Origin: SVTX01 sp051867975
GTDB taxonomy: Bacteria; Bacillota; Clostridia; Oscillospirales; CAG-272
Length of the DNA stretch: 14,641 bases
Assembly: GCA_051867975.1 (NCBI GenBank)
Contig: JBJDZM010000022.1
Span: 1 to 14,641, forward strand
Reading direction: 5' to 3'
Shown: in pieces, positions 7,178 to 14,541 of the stretch
How the letters are laid out: each line of letters begins with the position of its first letter
How positions within the stretch are numbered: the first letter of the stretch is position 1
Translations under genes and position numbers: made by a program
The notes under the pieces: model-generated
Database searches by the model: none
Told to the model about the DNA's origin: nothing
What the model saw: only the letters and a program-made list of their open reading frames with translations

Positions 7178-8782
7178 ATGGCATCAAGAACACGGAGATT
7201 TTTTTTAAATGCTATCTCGCTGACAAGTGCAGCGCTTATAATGCGCGCGGTGAGCGTGCTGTTTAACGTCTATATTTCCAATGCGGCGGGAAGCGAGGCT
7301 ATGGGACTCTTTTCCCTGCTTGGGAGCATTTACGGCTTTTCAATGACCGTTGCGATGGCGGGAATCAATCTCGGTGTCACGCGGCTTGTCTCCGACGCGC
7401 TGGCGACAGGCGACAGAAAGGGTGCAAAGCGTTCCGCCGCCGTGTCGATTGCAGTCTGCGCAATTACAGGCACAATCGCGGGACTTTTGCTCTTTTCGCT
7501 CTCGGGGGTGCTTGGCGAACACGTCCTCGGAGACGTCAGAGCAATAAGACCTTTAAAGCTGCTTGCTCTGACGCTCGTTCCCGTGGCAATATCGTCCTGC
7601 CTTTCGGGATATTTTACGGCGGTGAGGCGAGTGAAGGTCAACGCGGCTTTCGGTATCGTCTCGCAATTTGTGAAGATCGGGGCGACAATAGTATTGCTCT
7701 CATTTTTCGTTGACCTCGGGACCGAGCAGGCGTGTCTCGCGCTCGTCGCAGGCGGAGCGGTCGCCGAATTTTTCTCGCTCGGGATAACCTTTCTTCTTTA
7801 TCTTGTCGATAAGAAAAAGTATTTGAAAACGACTTCACAAAAGCCCGTGGAAGGCGGTATCACGAAGAAACTGCTGTCAATCACTCTGCCCGTGACCTTC
7901 AGCGCGTGTATTCGCTCGGCGCTCTCGATGTTTCAGCACATACTTATCCCCAAGGGAATACATAAGAGCGGCAAATCATGGAGCGCCGCGCTTTCGTCCT
8001 ACGGCGCTTTACACGGCATGGCGCTTCCCCTTCTGCTTTTCCCCTCGGCGTTTATAACCTCTTTTGCAGGTCTGCTCATACCCGAAATAAGCGAATGTTG
8101 CGCCCAAAATGACGTGGAGCGTCTTAAAAGGACATCCTACCGCACCTTAAGCCTCTCGCTCTTCTTTTCAATCGGCGTCTCGGGAATAATGCTCTTTTTT
8201 TCGCACGAGCTGGGACTCGCCGTCTATCAGAACGAGGAGACCGCGCTCTATATCCGTGTGCTTGCGCCGCTGATCCCCGTGATGTACATAGACAGCGCGG
8301 TCGACGCGATACTCAAGGGCTCGGGGCATCAGGTCTATTCGATGAACATAAACATAATCGACACGCTGACCGCGTGCATTTTCGCCCTGACTCTCATACC
8401 GAAAATGGGCATCTGGGGCTACGTTATCTCAATCTACGCGACCGAGATCATGAACACGACATTGAGTCTTATAAAGATGATGTCGGTTTCGGGGATGCGC
8501 CCGAGACCGTTTATGCAGGTCGGACTTCCCGTGCTTTGCATCATCGGCGCGACGAATCTCTCAAGGCTATTTTTCGGGCTTCTTCCGACAATTGTAAATT
8601 CCGCGGTCACACTGACCGCTCAAATTATCCTGTCCTCGCTTTTATATATAGGACTGCTTGCCGTTACGAAGACCGTCACGAAAGAGGAAAAGGAATTTCT
8701 CTCGGCTTCACTGCTTTCCGAAGAAAGCTACAACAGAAAATACCGCACCCTCTCCGAGAGCGCAAACAAACCCACCCCGTAG
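7178..8782 (+). CDS. SpoVB/MurJ-like polysaccharide (lipid-linked precursor) flippase
   Basis: 534-residue polytopic membrane protein of the MOP exporter superfamily, polysaccharide-biosynthesis/SpoVB branch. Members move lipid-linked oligosaccharides or lipid II across the cytoplasmic membrane. The N-terminus shows the family pattern: a basic start, then TM1 running into VLFNVYISNAAGSEAMGLF (about 27-45), matching the RxxxxxxAxxxGxxGxGLxxxxxP-type opening of SpoVB. By eye about 13-14 hydrophobic segments follow, including a central charged break (DKKKYLKTTSQKPVEGG, about 211-227) between the two halves, as expected. Length is near the usual 500-550. AAGGAAG lies 9 bases before the ATG. It is not in an operon with other wall genes, so the exact substrate (sporulation peptidoglycan, lipid II or exopolysaccharide) cannot be settled here. 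Confidence 0.88.
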   Translation: MASRTRRFFLNAISLTSAALIMRAVSVLFNVYISNAAGSEAMGLFSLLGSIYGFSMTVAMAGINLGVTRLVSDALATGDRKGAKRSAAVSIAVCAITGTIAGLLLFSLSGVLGEHVLGDVRAIRPLKLLALTLVPVAISSCLSGYFTAVRRVKVNAAFGIVSQFVKIGATIVLLSFFVDLGTEQACLALVAGGAVAEFFSLGITFLLYLVDKKKYLKTTSQKPVEGGITKKLLSITLPVTFSACIRSALSMFQHILIPKGIHKSGKSWSAALSSYGALHGMALPLLLFPSAFITSFAGLLIPEISECCAQNDVERLKRTSYRTLSLSLFFSIGVSGIMLFFSHELGLAVYQNEETALYIRVLAPLIPVMYIDSAVDAILKGSGHQVYSMNINIIDTLTACIFALTLIPKMGIWGYVISIYATEIMNTTLSLIKMMSVSGMRPRPFMQVGLPVLCIIGATNLSRLFFGLLPTIVNSAVTLTAQIILSSLLYIGLLAVTKTVTKEEKEFLSASLLSEESYNRKYRTLSESANKPTP

Positions 8783-8798
8783 CACGGAGTGGGTTTGT
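8766..8798. terminator. Long hairpin overlapping the flippase stop codon
   Basis: A 15-bp stem with one mismatch (8766-8780 with 8784-8798) closes on the 3-nt loop AGC; the TAG stop (8780-8782) sits at the tip. T-rich bases follow only weakly (GTTGTAA). It stands between the plus-strand flippase gene and the minus-strand zinc-ribbon gene and could serve both. Confidence 0.7.
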
Positions 8799-8873
8799 TG
8801 TAACCATAAATAATGACAATCTATAAATCGAAGTTAAAAGCGCAAACTCGTTATTATGTCCTATATTACAGTC

Positions 8874-9194
8874 TTACTGAGCAGAACGTCTTGCTTCGAA
8901 GCACTTGCTGCAGTAAACGGGTCTGTCACTGGAGGGCTGGAAAGTAAGCTTTGCCTCGCCGCCGCACTCAGAGCAGGTTGCGATGAAATACTGACGCTCG
9001 CCTCTCTCTGCGTTCTTCTTTTTGTCACGGCAAGCCTTGCAGCACTTAGGCTGATTCTTGAAGCCCTTTTCAGCGTAGAACTGCTGCTCGCCCGCTGTGA
9101 ATACAAATTCCTCTCCGCAATCTCTGCATGTGAGGGTTATGTCTTCATAAACGACCTCTTCAGCATTCTCTACTTTTACTTCGTTTTCACACAT
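8874..9194 (-). CDS. Double zinc-ribbon protein (zinc-ribbon domain family)
   Basis: 106-residue protein with two Cys4 zinc ribbons and no membrane segment. First ribbon: C23-x2-C26 and C52-x2-C55, with the family stretch EEFVFTAGEQQFYAEKGF between them. This is typical of the probable zinc-ribbon domain common in Clostridia. Second ribbon: C74-x2-C77 and C95-x2-C98, in ATCSECGGEAKLTFQP and YCSKCFEAR. The start at 9194 has AGCGAGGA 7 bases upstream on the minus strand. The gene lies 98 bases downstream of the sigma factor gene on the same strand, with two hairpins between them. Function is unknown; family members are proposed to bind nucleic acid or to store or sense metal, with no proof. Confidence 0.85.
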   Translation of the reverse strand: MCENEVKVENAEEVVYEDITLTCRDCGEEFVFTAGEQQFYAEKGFKNQPKCCKACRDKKKNAERGERQYFIATCSECGGEAKLTFQPSSDRPVYCSKCFEARRSAQ

Positions 9195-9233
9195 GTTTTT
9201 TTCCTCGCTTTGAATATGTAAGTTGTTTTTTTG

Positions 9234-9261
9234 ATGCGTGCTCCGCTTTTACAACACGCAT
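9234..9261. other. 7-bp hairpin in the leader of the zinc-ribbon gene
   Basis: ATGCGTG (9234-9240) pairs with CACGCAT (9255-9261) around a 14-nt loop. It is followed by TTTT on the plus strand but by no T-tract on the minus strand. It lies 40 bases upstream of the zinc-ribbon start and could be a leader structure or an antisense terminator. Confidence 0.4.
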
Positions 9262-9289
9262 TTTTATAAAAATCCTTCATTTTTGAAGG
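9262..9289 (-). terminator. Probable terminator after the sigma factor gene
   Basis: On the minus strand CCTTC (9289-9285) pairs with GAAGG (9278-9274) around a 6-nt loop, just after the sigma gene stop. ATTTTTAT follows. The stem is short, so read-through into the zinc-ribbon gene is plausible. Confidence 0.5.
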
Positions 9290-9292
9290 TTT

Positions 9293-9874
9293 TTACCTCT
9301 TTGAATTATCGCCTAAAGTCTCCCTGAGCTTTTTTCTTATTCTGTAAATCGCGTTTGAGACCGATTTGTTGTCCGCCGATACGACGCGTGATATCTCAGA
9401 CACCGACATGCCCGAAACGTACATCCACCAGATTTTATTCTCGTAATCCGAGAGCCGCTTGTTTATCTTACGCACGAGCGCGGACATGCGCTCTCTGTCA
9501 ACAAAGGACTGCAAAAAATCGTCTTGCGCACCCGACAGGTGCATATCCGCCTCATCGTCAAGCGAGACGGCTACGATACGGTTTCTACGGTTGCGTGAGC
9601 GCACGAACGATACAAGCCCGTTGTCGATGCAGATCTTTGCGTAAAGCCCGAACTCTACGTTTTCAATGCCGCAGTCATAGCTGCAGACCGCACTGCAAAA
9701 GCAGACGAGCGCCTCCTGCGAAAGGTCCTCCACGTCCTGATCTGTCATGTCGCCTGATGCAAATTTGTAAACGCATCGATCGATAAGCGGGCGGTATTGC
9801 TCCTTAAGCGCCGCAAAAGCGTCCTGACTGCCCGACTTTGCACTGAGGATAAGCTCCGTAATCTTTTTATCCAC
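9293..9874 (-). CDS. Sigma-70 family RNA polymerase sigma factor, SigH-like
   Basis: 193-residue alternative sigma factor that redirects RNA polymerase to a special promoter set. Region 2 spans about residues 25-97: YRPLIDRCVYKFA, then QDVEDLSQEALVCFCSAVCSYD and the promoter-melting/-10 recognition part FGLYAKICIDNGLVSFVRSRNRR. That part resembles SigH (sigma-30) of spore formers more than ECF factors. Region 4, about 130-187, ends in a helix-turn-helix (MSVSEISRVVSADNKSVSNAIYRIRKKLRE). It is somewhat shorter than SigH of B. subtilis. The start is GTG at 9874, with GGAGAG 6 bases upstream on the minus strand; an upstream ATG is out of frame. No anti-sigma gene is adjacent; the only same-strand neighbour is the zinc-ribbon protein. 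Sigma-factor identity is sure; orthology to SigH is only likely. Confidence 0.88.
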   Translation of the reverse strand: MDKKITELILSAKSGSQDAFAALKEQYRPLIDRCVYKFASGDMTDQDVEDLSQEALVCFCSAVCSYDCGIENVEFGLYAKICIDNGLVSFVRSRNRRNRIVAVSLDDEADMHLSGAQDDFLQSFVDRERMSALVRKINKRLSDYENKIWWMYVSGMSVSEISRVVSADNKSVSNAIYRIRKKLRETLGDNSKR

Positions 9875-9937
9875 TGTTCGCTCTCCGTTCGCTTCATGCT
9901 CATCAAATTGTTAATCAAACCTTAACGCACCTGTATT

Positions 9938-9966
9938 ATTATATCACTGTTTTTCCCTTTGGTCAA
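9938..9966 (-). promoter_or_regulatory. Strong sigma-A-type promoter of the sigma factor gene
   Basis: On the minus strand: TTGACC (9966-9961), a 17-bp spacer, then TATAAT (9943-9938), preceded by TGA to give an extended -10. The predicted start is near 9931, leaving a leader of about 57 nt. It is the closest match to consensus in the window. Confidence 0.85.
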
Positions 9967-10210
9967 CTGTATTTTTTCTTTATAAATATGTATATTTTGA
10001 CAAAACGAATAAAAGGTTTGTCCCTTTTGCACAAAATACACGAGATGTTTTTTGACACAAATCACATCGCGAAAAAACCGTATTGTGGATTTCAGCCAAA
10101 AAGCCGATGAAAACTTTGTTAATAATTACATCATAAAAAAACAACAATATTGTAAAATGATGCTATTTCAATTGCTTTTTTGTAAGATTTTTATGCAATA
10201 TCAACAATTA
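9967..10210. other. AT-rich intergenic stretch with no gene
   Basis: This completes a 336-bp gap between the sigma factor gene and the DUF4364 gene. It is strongly AT-rich, with no supported ORF. It holds a weak imperfect hairpin (9999-10022, GACAAAAC with GGTTTGTC), a 10-bp palindrome ACAATATTGT (10144-10153) and two isolated TTGACA hexamers (9997, 10052) without a fitting -10. No clear terminator for the DUF4364 gene and no recognisable small RNA is seen. Confidence 0.5.
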
Positions 10211-10762
10211 TTAATTGAATATAAAATTGATATTTCCCGACAAAAGTGCCATAACCCCTTTATAAACGACCTCGGGATGGTCGCGGAAATTGTCCTCCAT
10301 CCTCTGTGCGCGGTTGAGCGTATCTACCGTCACGGTGTTTTCCATTATAACGGTATCCTTTTCTTTTATGATACAGATGACGTTGTAGCGTCCGTCCTCG
10401 GTCTTCTCGACGCGCGCCGAAATTTTAATGTTTCTCTTTTTGAAATCAAGGTATCTCAGCGCACATTCAAGGCTTTTGTCAAGCAACGACGTCAAAATTT
10501 CGCTGTGAAGCTCTGTCGCGACTATTCTTCCCTTGTCCGTGACGACGTACATCGAATCTCCCGCATCGTTTTTTCCGCAGTCCTCAATCAGGTCCGCGTC
10601 AAGCATTTCGTGAAATGACTCCGCAAAATCAAGATACATTACGTAGTCATTCTGCATGACTATGTCGTTTATAGTCACGTAGTCGAGCGGATAATTTATA
10701 TTTTGCATAAGGTAAAGAACAAATATCTTTACGTTCCTTTTACTTCCGACGAGTGATGCCAT
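10211..10762 (-). CDS. DUF4364 family protein (winged-helix-like)
   Basis: 183-residue soluble protein of the DUF4364 family, widespread in Clostridia and of unknown function. The N-terminal part (about 7-85) reads like a PadR/ArsR-type winged helix: helix RNVKIFVLYLMQNI, then YPLDYVTINDIVMQND, a helix FAESFHEMLDADLIED, and the wing-like MYVVTDKGRIVATEL. The C-terminal part (about 100-183) is a mixed alpha/beta domain (RNIKISARVEK, YNVICIIKEKDTVIME). The start at 10762 is chosen because GGAGG lies 5 bases upstream on the minus strand; the frame stays open to 10831, but that extension crosses the gene's own promoter. It is divergent from hom. A regulatory role is plausible from the fold but not shown. 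Confidence 0.82.
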   Translation of the reverse strand: MASLVGSKRNVKIFVLYLMQNINYPLDYVTINDIVMQNDYVMYLDFAESFHEMLDADLIEDCGKNDAGDSMYVVTDKGRIVATELHSEILTSLLDKSLECALRYLDFKKRNIKISARVEKTEDGRYNVICIIKEKDTVIMENTVTVDTLNRAQRMEDNFRDHPEVVYKGVMALLSGNINFIFN

Positions 10763-10802
10763 TCCAGCCTCCGATTTCCCTGTTTTTTGCTTACGTCTGT
10801 TT

Positions 10803-10831
10803 ATTTTATCACAAAAGCGGATTTTTTTCAA
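10803..10831 (-). promoter_or_regulatory. Promoter of the DUF4364 gene
   Basis: On the minus strand: TTGAAA (10831-10826), a 17-bp spacer, then TAAAAT (10808-10803), with TGA before it as an extended -10. The leader is about 35 nt. It lies back to back with the hom promoter, 9 bp apart. Confidence 0.75.
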
Positions 10832-10840
10832 TAGATACTG

Positions 10841-10869
10841 TTGATTTTTCTTAAATTTTGTGTTATTAT
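10841..10869 (+). promoter_or_regulatory. Promoter of hom
   Basis: TTGATT (10841-10846), a 17-bp spacer and TATTAT (10864-10869), with an upstream TGT giving an extended -10. The predicted leader is about 57 nt, too short for a T-box or lysine riboswitch. Confidence 0.7.
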
Positions 10870-10932
10870 AAAGTGTATTTTTATTTTTTGATTGTCTGTG
10901 CGCGCATCTATGTGCAGAGGAAAGGAAAAACT

Positions 10933-12153
10933 ATGGTAAATGTTGCAATACTCGGTTTCGGCGTTGTGGGTTCAGGTGTCGCGGAAGTGCTGACTCAGAA
11001 CAAAAAGATAATTGAGGACAAAATACGCACCGAGATAAACATCAAATACATTCTCGATCTGCGCGACTTTCCGGGGAGTCCCTTTGAAGGTCTCGTCGTT
11101 CATGATTTCAATACAATTCTAAACGACCCCGAGGTCTCGGTCATAGCGGAGATGATGGGCGGCTCGCACCCCGCTTACGATTTCTCAAAGGCGGCGCTTC
11201 TCGCCGGCAAAAGCGTTGTGACTTCAAACAAAGAGGTCGTAGCAAACTTCGGCACCGAGCTTCTTGAAATAGCAAGGGACAGGGGAGTTGCCTATCTTTT
11301 TGAGGCGAGTGTCGGCGGCGGTATCCCGATAATCCGTCCGATGTGCAACGACCTCTCCTCGAACAATATAACCGAGATAGACGGAATTCTCAACGGAACG
11401 ACAAACTACATTCTCACTAAGATGGCTTGTGAGGGCGCGTCATTTGACGAGGTACTCAAGGACGCTCAGAACAAGGGCTACGCCGAGAGGAACCCTGCCG
11501 CCGACATCGAGGGGCTTGATGCCGCAAGAAAGATAGTTATTCTCGCCGCGCTCGCCTTCGGCAAGGCGCTCTCTCCCGAAAAAATTTTTGTTGAGGGCAT
11601 AACCGGCATCACAGGCGAGGACGTTGAGTTCGCAAGCTCGTTCGGCTGTTCGTTAAAGCTTATCGGACACGCCGAGAAGATCGACGGCAAAATTCTCGCC
11701 ATGGTCTCGCCCCGTCTCATATCAGGCAGTGAGCCGCTCTCGGGCATAAACGACGTCTTCAACGGAATCATGGTTAGCGGTGACATGGTCGGCAAGGTAA
11801 TGTTCTACGGTCCCGGCGCAGGCAAGCTCCCGACCGCAAGCGCGGTCTGTGCGGATATCGTTGACATAATAACGCACGCAGAGGGCGGAATGAAGCTCCC
11901 GACCTTTGAAAATGCGACTGATGCCGACATTGCGGATTTTTCAAAGTATTCCTGCCGCAGAATGTTTATTTTTGACGCGGAAAACTCAGGTATTTCAAAC
12001 AGTGCGGACGCGGAAAAGATTTTCGGCAGTCTCTCGGGCTACGTTTCTTCAAACGGCAGGATTGCAGTTGTCACATCGGAAAAATTGAGCGAAAATGCAG
12101 CAGACTCGCTTTGCGCAAGGCTTCAAAACTGCAAGAATTACCGACTTCTCTGA
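10933..12153 (+). CDS. hom: Homoserine dehydrogenase
   Basis: 406-residue cytoplasmic enzyme that reduces aspartate semialdehyde to homoserine with NAD(P)H, the branch point to threonine and methionine. The Rossmann domain opens with VAILGFGVVGSGVAEVL (Gly motif 8-13). The conserved TSNKE loop carries Lys100. The substrate domain has EASVGGGIPIIRP, GILNGTTNYIL and AERNPAADIEGLDAARK, where Asp196 and Lys200 match the conserved catalytic Asp/Lys positions. The C-terminal ~65 residues lie where many Hom proteins have an ACT domain, but the usual PGVLA-type ACT motif is not visible, so threonine feedback control may be lost or altered. The ATG at 10933 is preferred over upstream in-frame codons, which lie in the promoter; GAGGAAAGGA precedes it. 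No aspartokinase or thrB/thrC gene is adjacent. Confidence 0.97.
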   Translation: MVNVAILGFGVVGSGVAEVLTQNKKIIEDKIRTEINIKYILDLRDFPGSPFEGLVVHDFNTILNDPEVSVIAEMMGGSHPAYDFSKAALLAGKSVVTSNKEVVANFGTELLEIARDRGVAYLFEASVGGGIPIIRPMCNDLSSNNITEIDGILNGTTNYILTKMACEGASFDEVLKDAQNKGYAERNPAADIEGLDAARKIVILAALAFGKALSPEKIFVEGITGITGEDVEFASSFGCSLKLIGHAEKIDGKILAMVSPRLISGSEPLSGINDVFNGIMVSGDMVGKVMFYGPGAGKLPTASAVCADIVDIITHAEGGMKLPTFENATDADIADFSKYSCRRMFIFDAENSGISNSADAEKIFGSLSGYVSSNGRIAVVTSEKLSENAADSLCARLQNCKNYRLL

Positions 12154-12186
12154 ACGCAGTAACTTGAAAAGGTTTAGGGTAAAAAA

Positions 12187-12885
12187 TTGAACAAGAACAA
12201 TAATAAAGGATGTGTTTCGGGAATACTCGGCACGCTGGCGGTCATACTCGGCGTTATAGTTTATGCCGTGCTTTCGTCTCTTCTGTGCGGAGTCTTTGTC
12301 GGCGCGAGATTTCCGGAAAAACCCGTGTGCGCGCTGCTCACCTTCCTTATCCCGAGCATCGGCATAGCTTTTGTGATTTTTGAGGTCATATTCGTTGCGT
12401 GGCAGATAAAGCTCAGCAAAAAGGGCGGCGACGGCGAGAAAAAGTTTAAGAGGATCTTCAAAATCGTCACTTTGAGTTGTATCTCTGCTCTGCTCCTGCT
12501 TTCGGTTGTCGGCGCAAACACGTATACAAAGCTCGATGACAGCACGATTTCAAAGGTCTGCTTTATCGATTATAAATCGTATGACATTGATGAAGATATT
12601 TCGCGTTGCACGCTTTCGTGCAGTGCGGACGGAGCGCTTTCTTACACCGTCACGATGAAGGACGGAGAGAAAATTGAGTTTTTCAATTCCGTCAACGCGT
12701 TTGCGGGAGGATTTAAGGAAAAATACGAAAATCTTTTCGGCTATGCCTCGTATATAAGCGAAAAACTTTCAAACGACGGATTACCTACAAGAATAGTAGG
12801 TGAAAAATATATGGAAAAGTATTATAAGGAAGACCACGCAGAGGTTTGGAAATACCTTGAAGCGATGATCCGAACGGTGGAATAA
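12187..12885 (+). CDS. Small membrane protein coupled to the phosphoglycerol transferase gene
   Basis: 232 residues; family not recognised. Three hydrophobic segments at about 9-37, 46-71 and 90-110 are followed by a polar C-terminal domain (about 111-232) with no obvious motif. With a short Lys/Asn-rich cytoplasmic N-terminus, this predicts the C-terminal domain on the outer face. The start is TTG at 12187, 7 bases after a weak AGGG; no ATG is in frame before the C-terminal domain, so a later start would lose the membrane segments. The stop overlaps the next ATG by one base (TAATG), so the pair is probably translationally coupled, and the protein may assist the transferase that follows (inference). 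Confidence 0.75.
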   Translation: MNKNNNKGCVSGILGTLAVILGVIVYAVLSSLLCGVFVGARFPEKPVCALLTFLIPSIGIAFVIFEVIFVAWQIKLSKKGGDGEKKFKRIFKIVTLSCISALLLLSVVGANTYTKLDDSTISKVCFIDYKSYDIDEDISRCTLSCSADGALSYTVTMKDGEKIEFFNSVNAFAGGFKEKYENLFGYASYISEKLSNDGLPTRIVGEKYMEKYYKEDHAEVWKYLEAMIRTVE

Positions 12886-14471
12886 TGTCAACGAAATCTC
12901 ATAAGAAAAAGAAGAAAAAGAATCTACGCGCGAAAAACGGAAAGAAAAACAAGCCTGCCGCAAAATCGAACGTCAAGCAGATAATTTTAACAGGTTTATT
13001 TGGACTTATCTATCTTATCGCCGCCGCGCTTTTTTCAGTGTCTGTCTGGTATAAAAACACATTTGATATCAGCTTCAGTGACCTGCTCTTTACAATGCTC
13101 TCTCCGCTCGGCGGAACGGGCGAGAGTACGCTGGCTCAGATCTTCACCGCTTGTCTGCCCCCCACGGTTGCATTTGTATGCTTATTCATAATCGTTGCGG
13201 CTCTTACATGGAAGCAGACACCGAAAAGAAAAATTTTCCGCCGAATAGGCGCCTGTCTTTGCGTTGTCCTTCTCATTTTATCCTGCGTTTACGCGGTATT
13301 TGCTTTCAGAATACCCGAATATCTCAAAAACACGCTCACGTCCTCCGATCTGTATGAAAATGAGTACGTCGACCCCGATGACGTTGCGATAACCGACAAG
13401 GACGGGAACGCAAAAAATCTAATCTACATATATCTTGAGAGCATGGAAACTACCTATGCCTCGGTTGCGGACGGCGGAAATCAGCCCGAGATAAACTACA
13501 TGCCAAATCTCACAAAACTTGCAAACGAAAACATTTCCTTCTCGGACTGTGACAAGCTCGGCGGATTCAGAAGCGTCAACGGTACGGGCTGGACTATGGG
13601 CGCACTTATGGGTACGTCGTCGGGTGTTCCCTTCTCGCTCGCGGTTTTCGGAAACCAATCGCACAACTCCCAGGGCAAGGACGGGACGTTCGTAAACGGA
13701 CTGACAACGCTTGGAGATATTCTCAAAGAAAAGGGCTATACACAGGAATTCCTCTGCGGCTCGGACGCTTCCTTCGGCGGAAGAAAAACCTATTTCACGG
13801 TTCACGGAGATTACAAGATATTCGATTACTATACCGCGATTGAAGAAGGCTATATTGCAAAGGATTACAAGGTCTGGTGGGGATTTGAGGACAGGATTCT
13901 CTTTGAGATCGCGAAGGACGAGGTGACAAAGCTTGCACAGGGGGACAAGCCCTTCAATTTCACGATGCTGACAGTCGACCCTCATCACGTGGGCGGATAT
14001 AAATGCAGTCTCTGCGGCGACGAACACGACTCAAAGCTTGCAAACGTCATTGAGTGTCAGGATTCCCAGGTTTATCAATTCATCGAATGGTGCAAGACTC
14101 AGGATTTCTATGAGGACACGACGATAGTTATCGTCGGCGACCACCCGAGAATGGATACCCAGCTTATCGGAGGTGACCTCACGATATACGACCGACCGAT
14201 GTACAACTGTATCCTAAACTCCGCTGTCGAGTCATATTCCGACACAACAAACCGCACCTTCACGTCGCTTGACATGTTCCCGACTACCTTAGCGGCTATG
14301 GGATTTGAGATTGAAGGTGAGCGACTCGGACTCGGAACAAACCTCTTCTCCCCCGTGCCGACGCTCTGTGAAAAGCACGGCGCAGGTCAGGAGGGCTTTG
14401 AATGGCTTGACGCAGAGGTACAGAAATCTTCCGATTATTACAAGGAAAATTTCGTCGATGACAAGAATTAA
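12885..14471 (+). CDS. LTA synthase/OpgB-like phosphoglycerol transferase (sulfatase fold)
   Basis: 528-residue membrane enzyme of the alkaline phosphatase/sulfatase superfamily, extracellular catalytic domain outside. Relatives transfer glycerol phosphate from phosphatidylglycerol to lipoteichoic acid (LtaS) or membrane-derived glucans (OpgB/MdoB). The N-terminus is very basic (about 12 Lys in the first 25 residues). TM segments lie at about 31-55, 89-108 and 120-142. The catalytic domain starts at about 177 with NLIYIYLESMETTY (metal ligand Glu185). It continues with the nucleophile region VNGTGWTMGALMG (Thr234 the likely nucleophile, Thr237 the alternative), DPHH (365-368) and VIVGDHPRMD (metal ligands Asp419, His420). 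The GTGWTMG form is closer to OpgB than to classical LtaS. A CSLC pair (374-377) sits in the catalytic domain. No strong Shine-Dalgarno; coupled to the preceding gene by TAATG. Glycolipid or glucan substrate cannot be told. Confidence 0.9.
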   Translation: MSTKSHKKKKKKNLRAKNGKKNKPAAKSNVKQIILTGLFGLIYLIAAALFSVSVWYKNTFDISFSDLLFTMLSPLGGTGESTLAQIFTACLPPTVAFVCLFIIVAALTWKQTPKRKIFRRIGACLCVVLLILSCVYAVFAFRIPEYLKNTLTSSDLYENEYVDPDDVAITDKDGNAKNLIYIYLESMETTYASVADGGNQPEINYMPNLTKLANENISFSDCDKLGGFRSVNGTGWTMGALMGTSSGVPFSLAVFGNQSHNSQGKDGTFVNGLTTLGDILKEKGYTQEFLCGSDASFGGRKTYFTVHGDYKIFDYYTAIEEGYIAKDYKVWWGFEDRILFEIAKDEVTKLAQGDKPFNFTMLTVDPHHVGGYKCSLCGDEHDSKLANVIECQDSQVYQFIEWCKTQDFYEDTTIVIVGDHPRMDTQLIGGDLTIYDRPMYNCILNSAVESYSDTTNRTFTSLDMFPTTLAAMGFEIEGERLGLGTNLFSPVPTLCEKHGAGQEGFEWLDAEVQKSSDYYKENFVDDKN

Positions 14472-14478
14472 CTGAAAA

Positions 14479-14532
14479 TCGGCTCTGCCTACGATGCTGT
14501 CTCCTTCTTGTGACGGCACAAGGCATAACCGA
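14479..14532. other. Long imperfect hairpin after the transferase gene
   Basis: Nested pairing: TCGG (14479-14482) with CCGA (14529-14532), TGCCT (14486-14490) with AGGCA (14521-14525), and TGCTGTC (14495-14501) with GACGGCA (14512-14518, one G-U), around a 10-nt loop. No T-tract follows. It starts 8 bases after the stop codon and may act as a 3'-end structure or weak terminator. Confidence 0.45.
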
Positions 14533-14541
14533 AAAGATTAA

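Noticed and set aside
8374..8826. 150-codon open frame inside the end of the flippase gene
   Set aside because: It overlaps the conserved C-terminal membrane segments of the flippase in another frame, is rich in Arg and His, and has no supporting start site.
10052..10618. 188-codon plus-strand open frame opposite DUF4364
   Set aside because: Most of it is antisense to the DUF4364 gene, which has a better ribosome binding site, promoter and family match. The residue pattern is not protein-like.
10870..10932. T-box or amino-acid riboswitch in front of hom
   Set aside because: The leader is only about 57 nt, with no stable stem or terminator/antiterminator pair.
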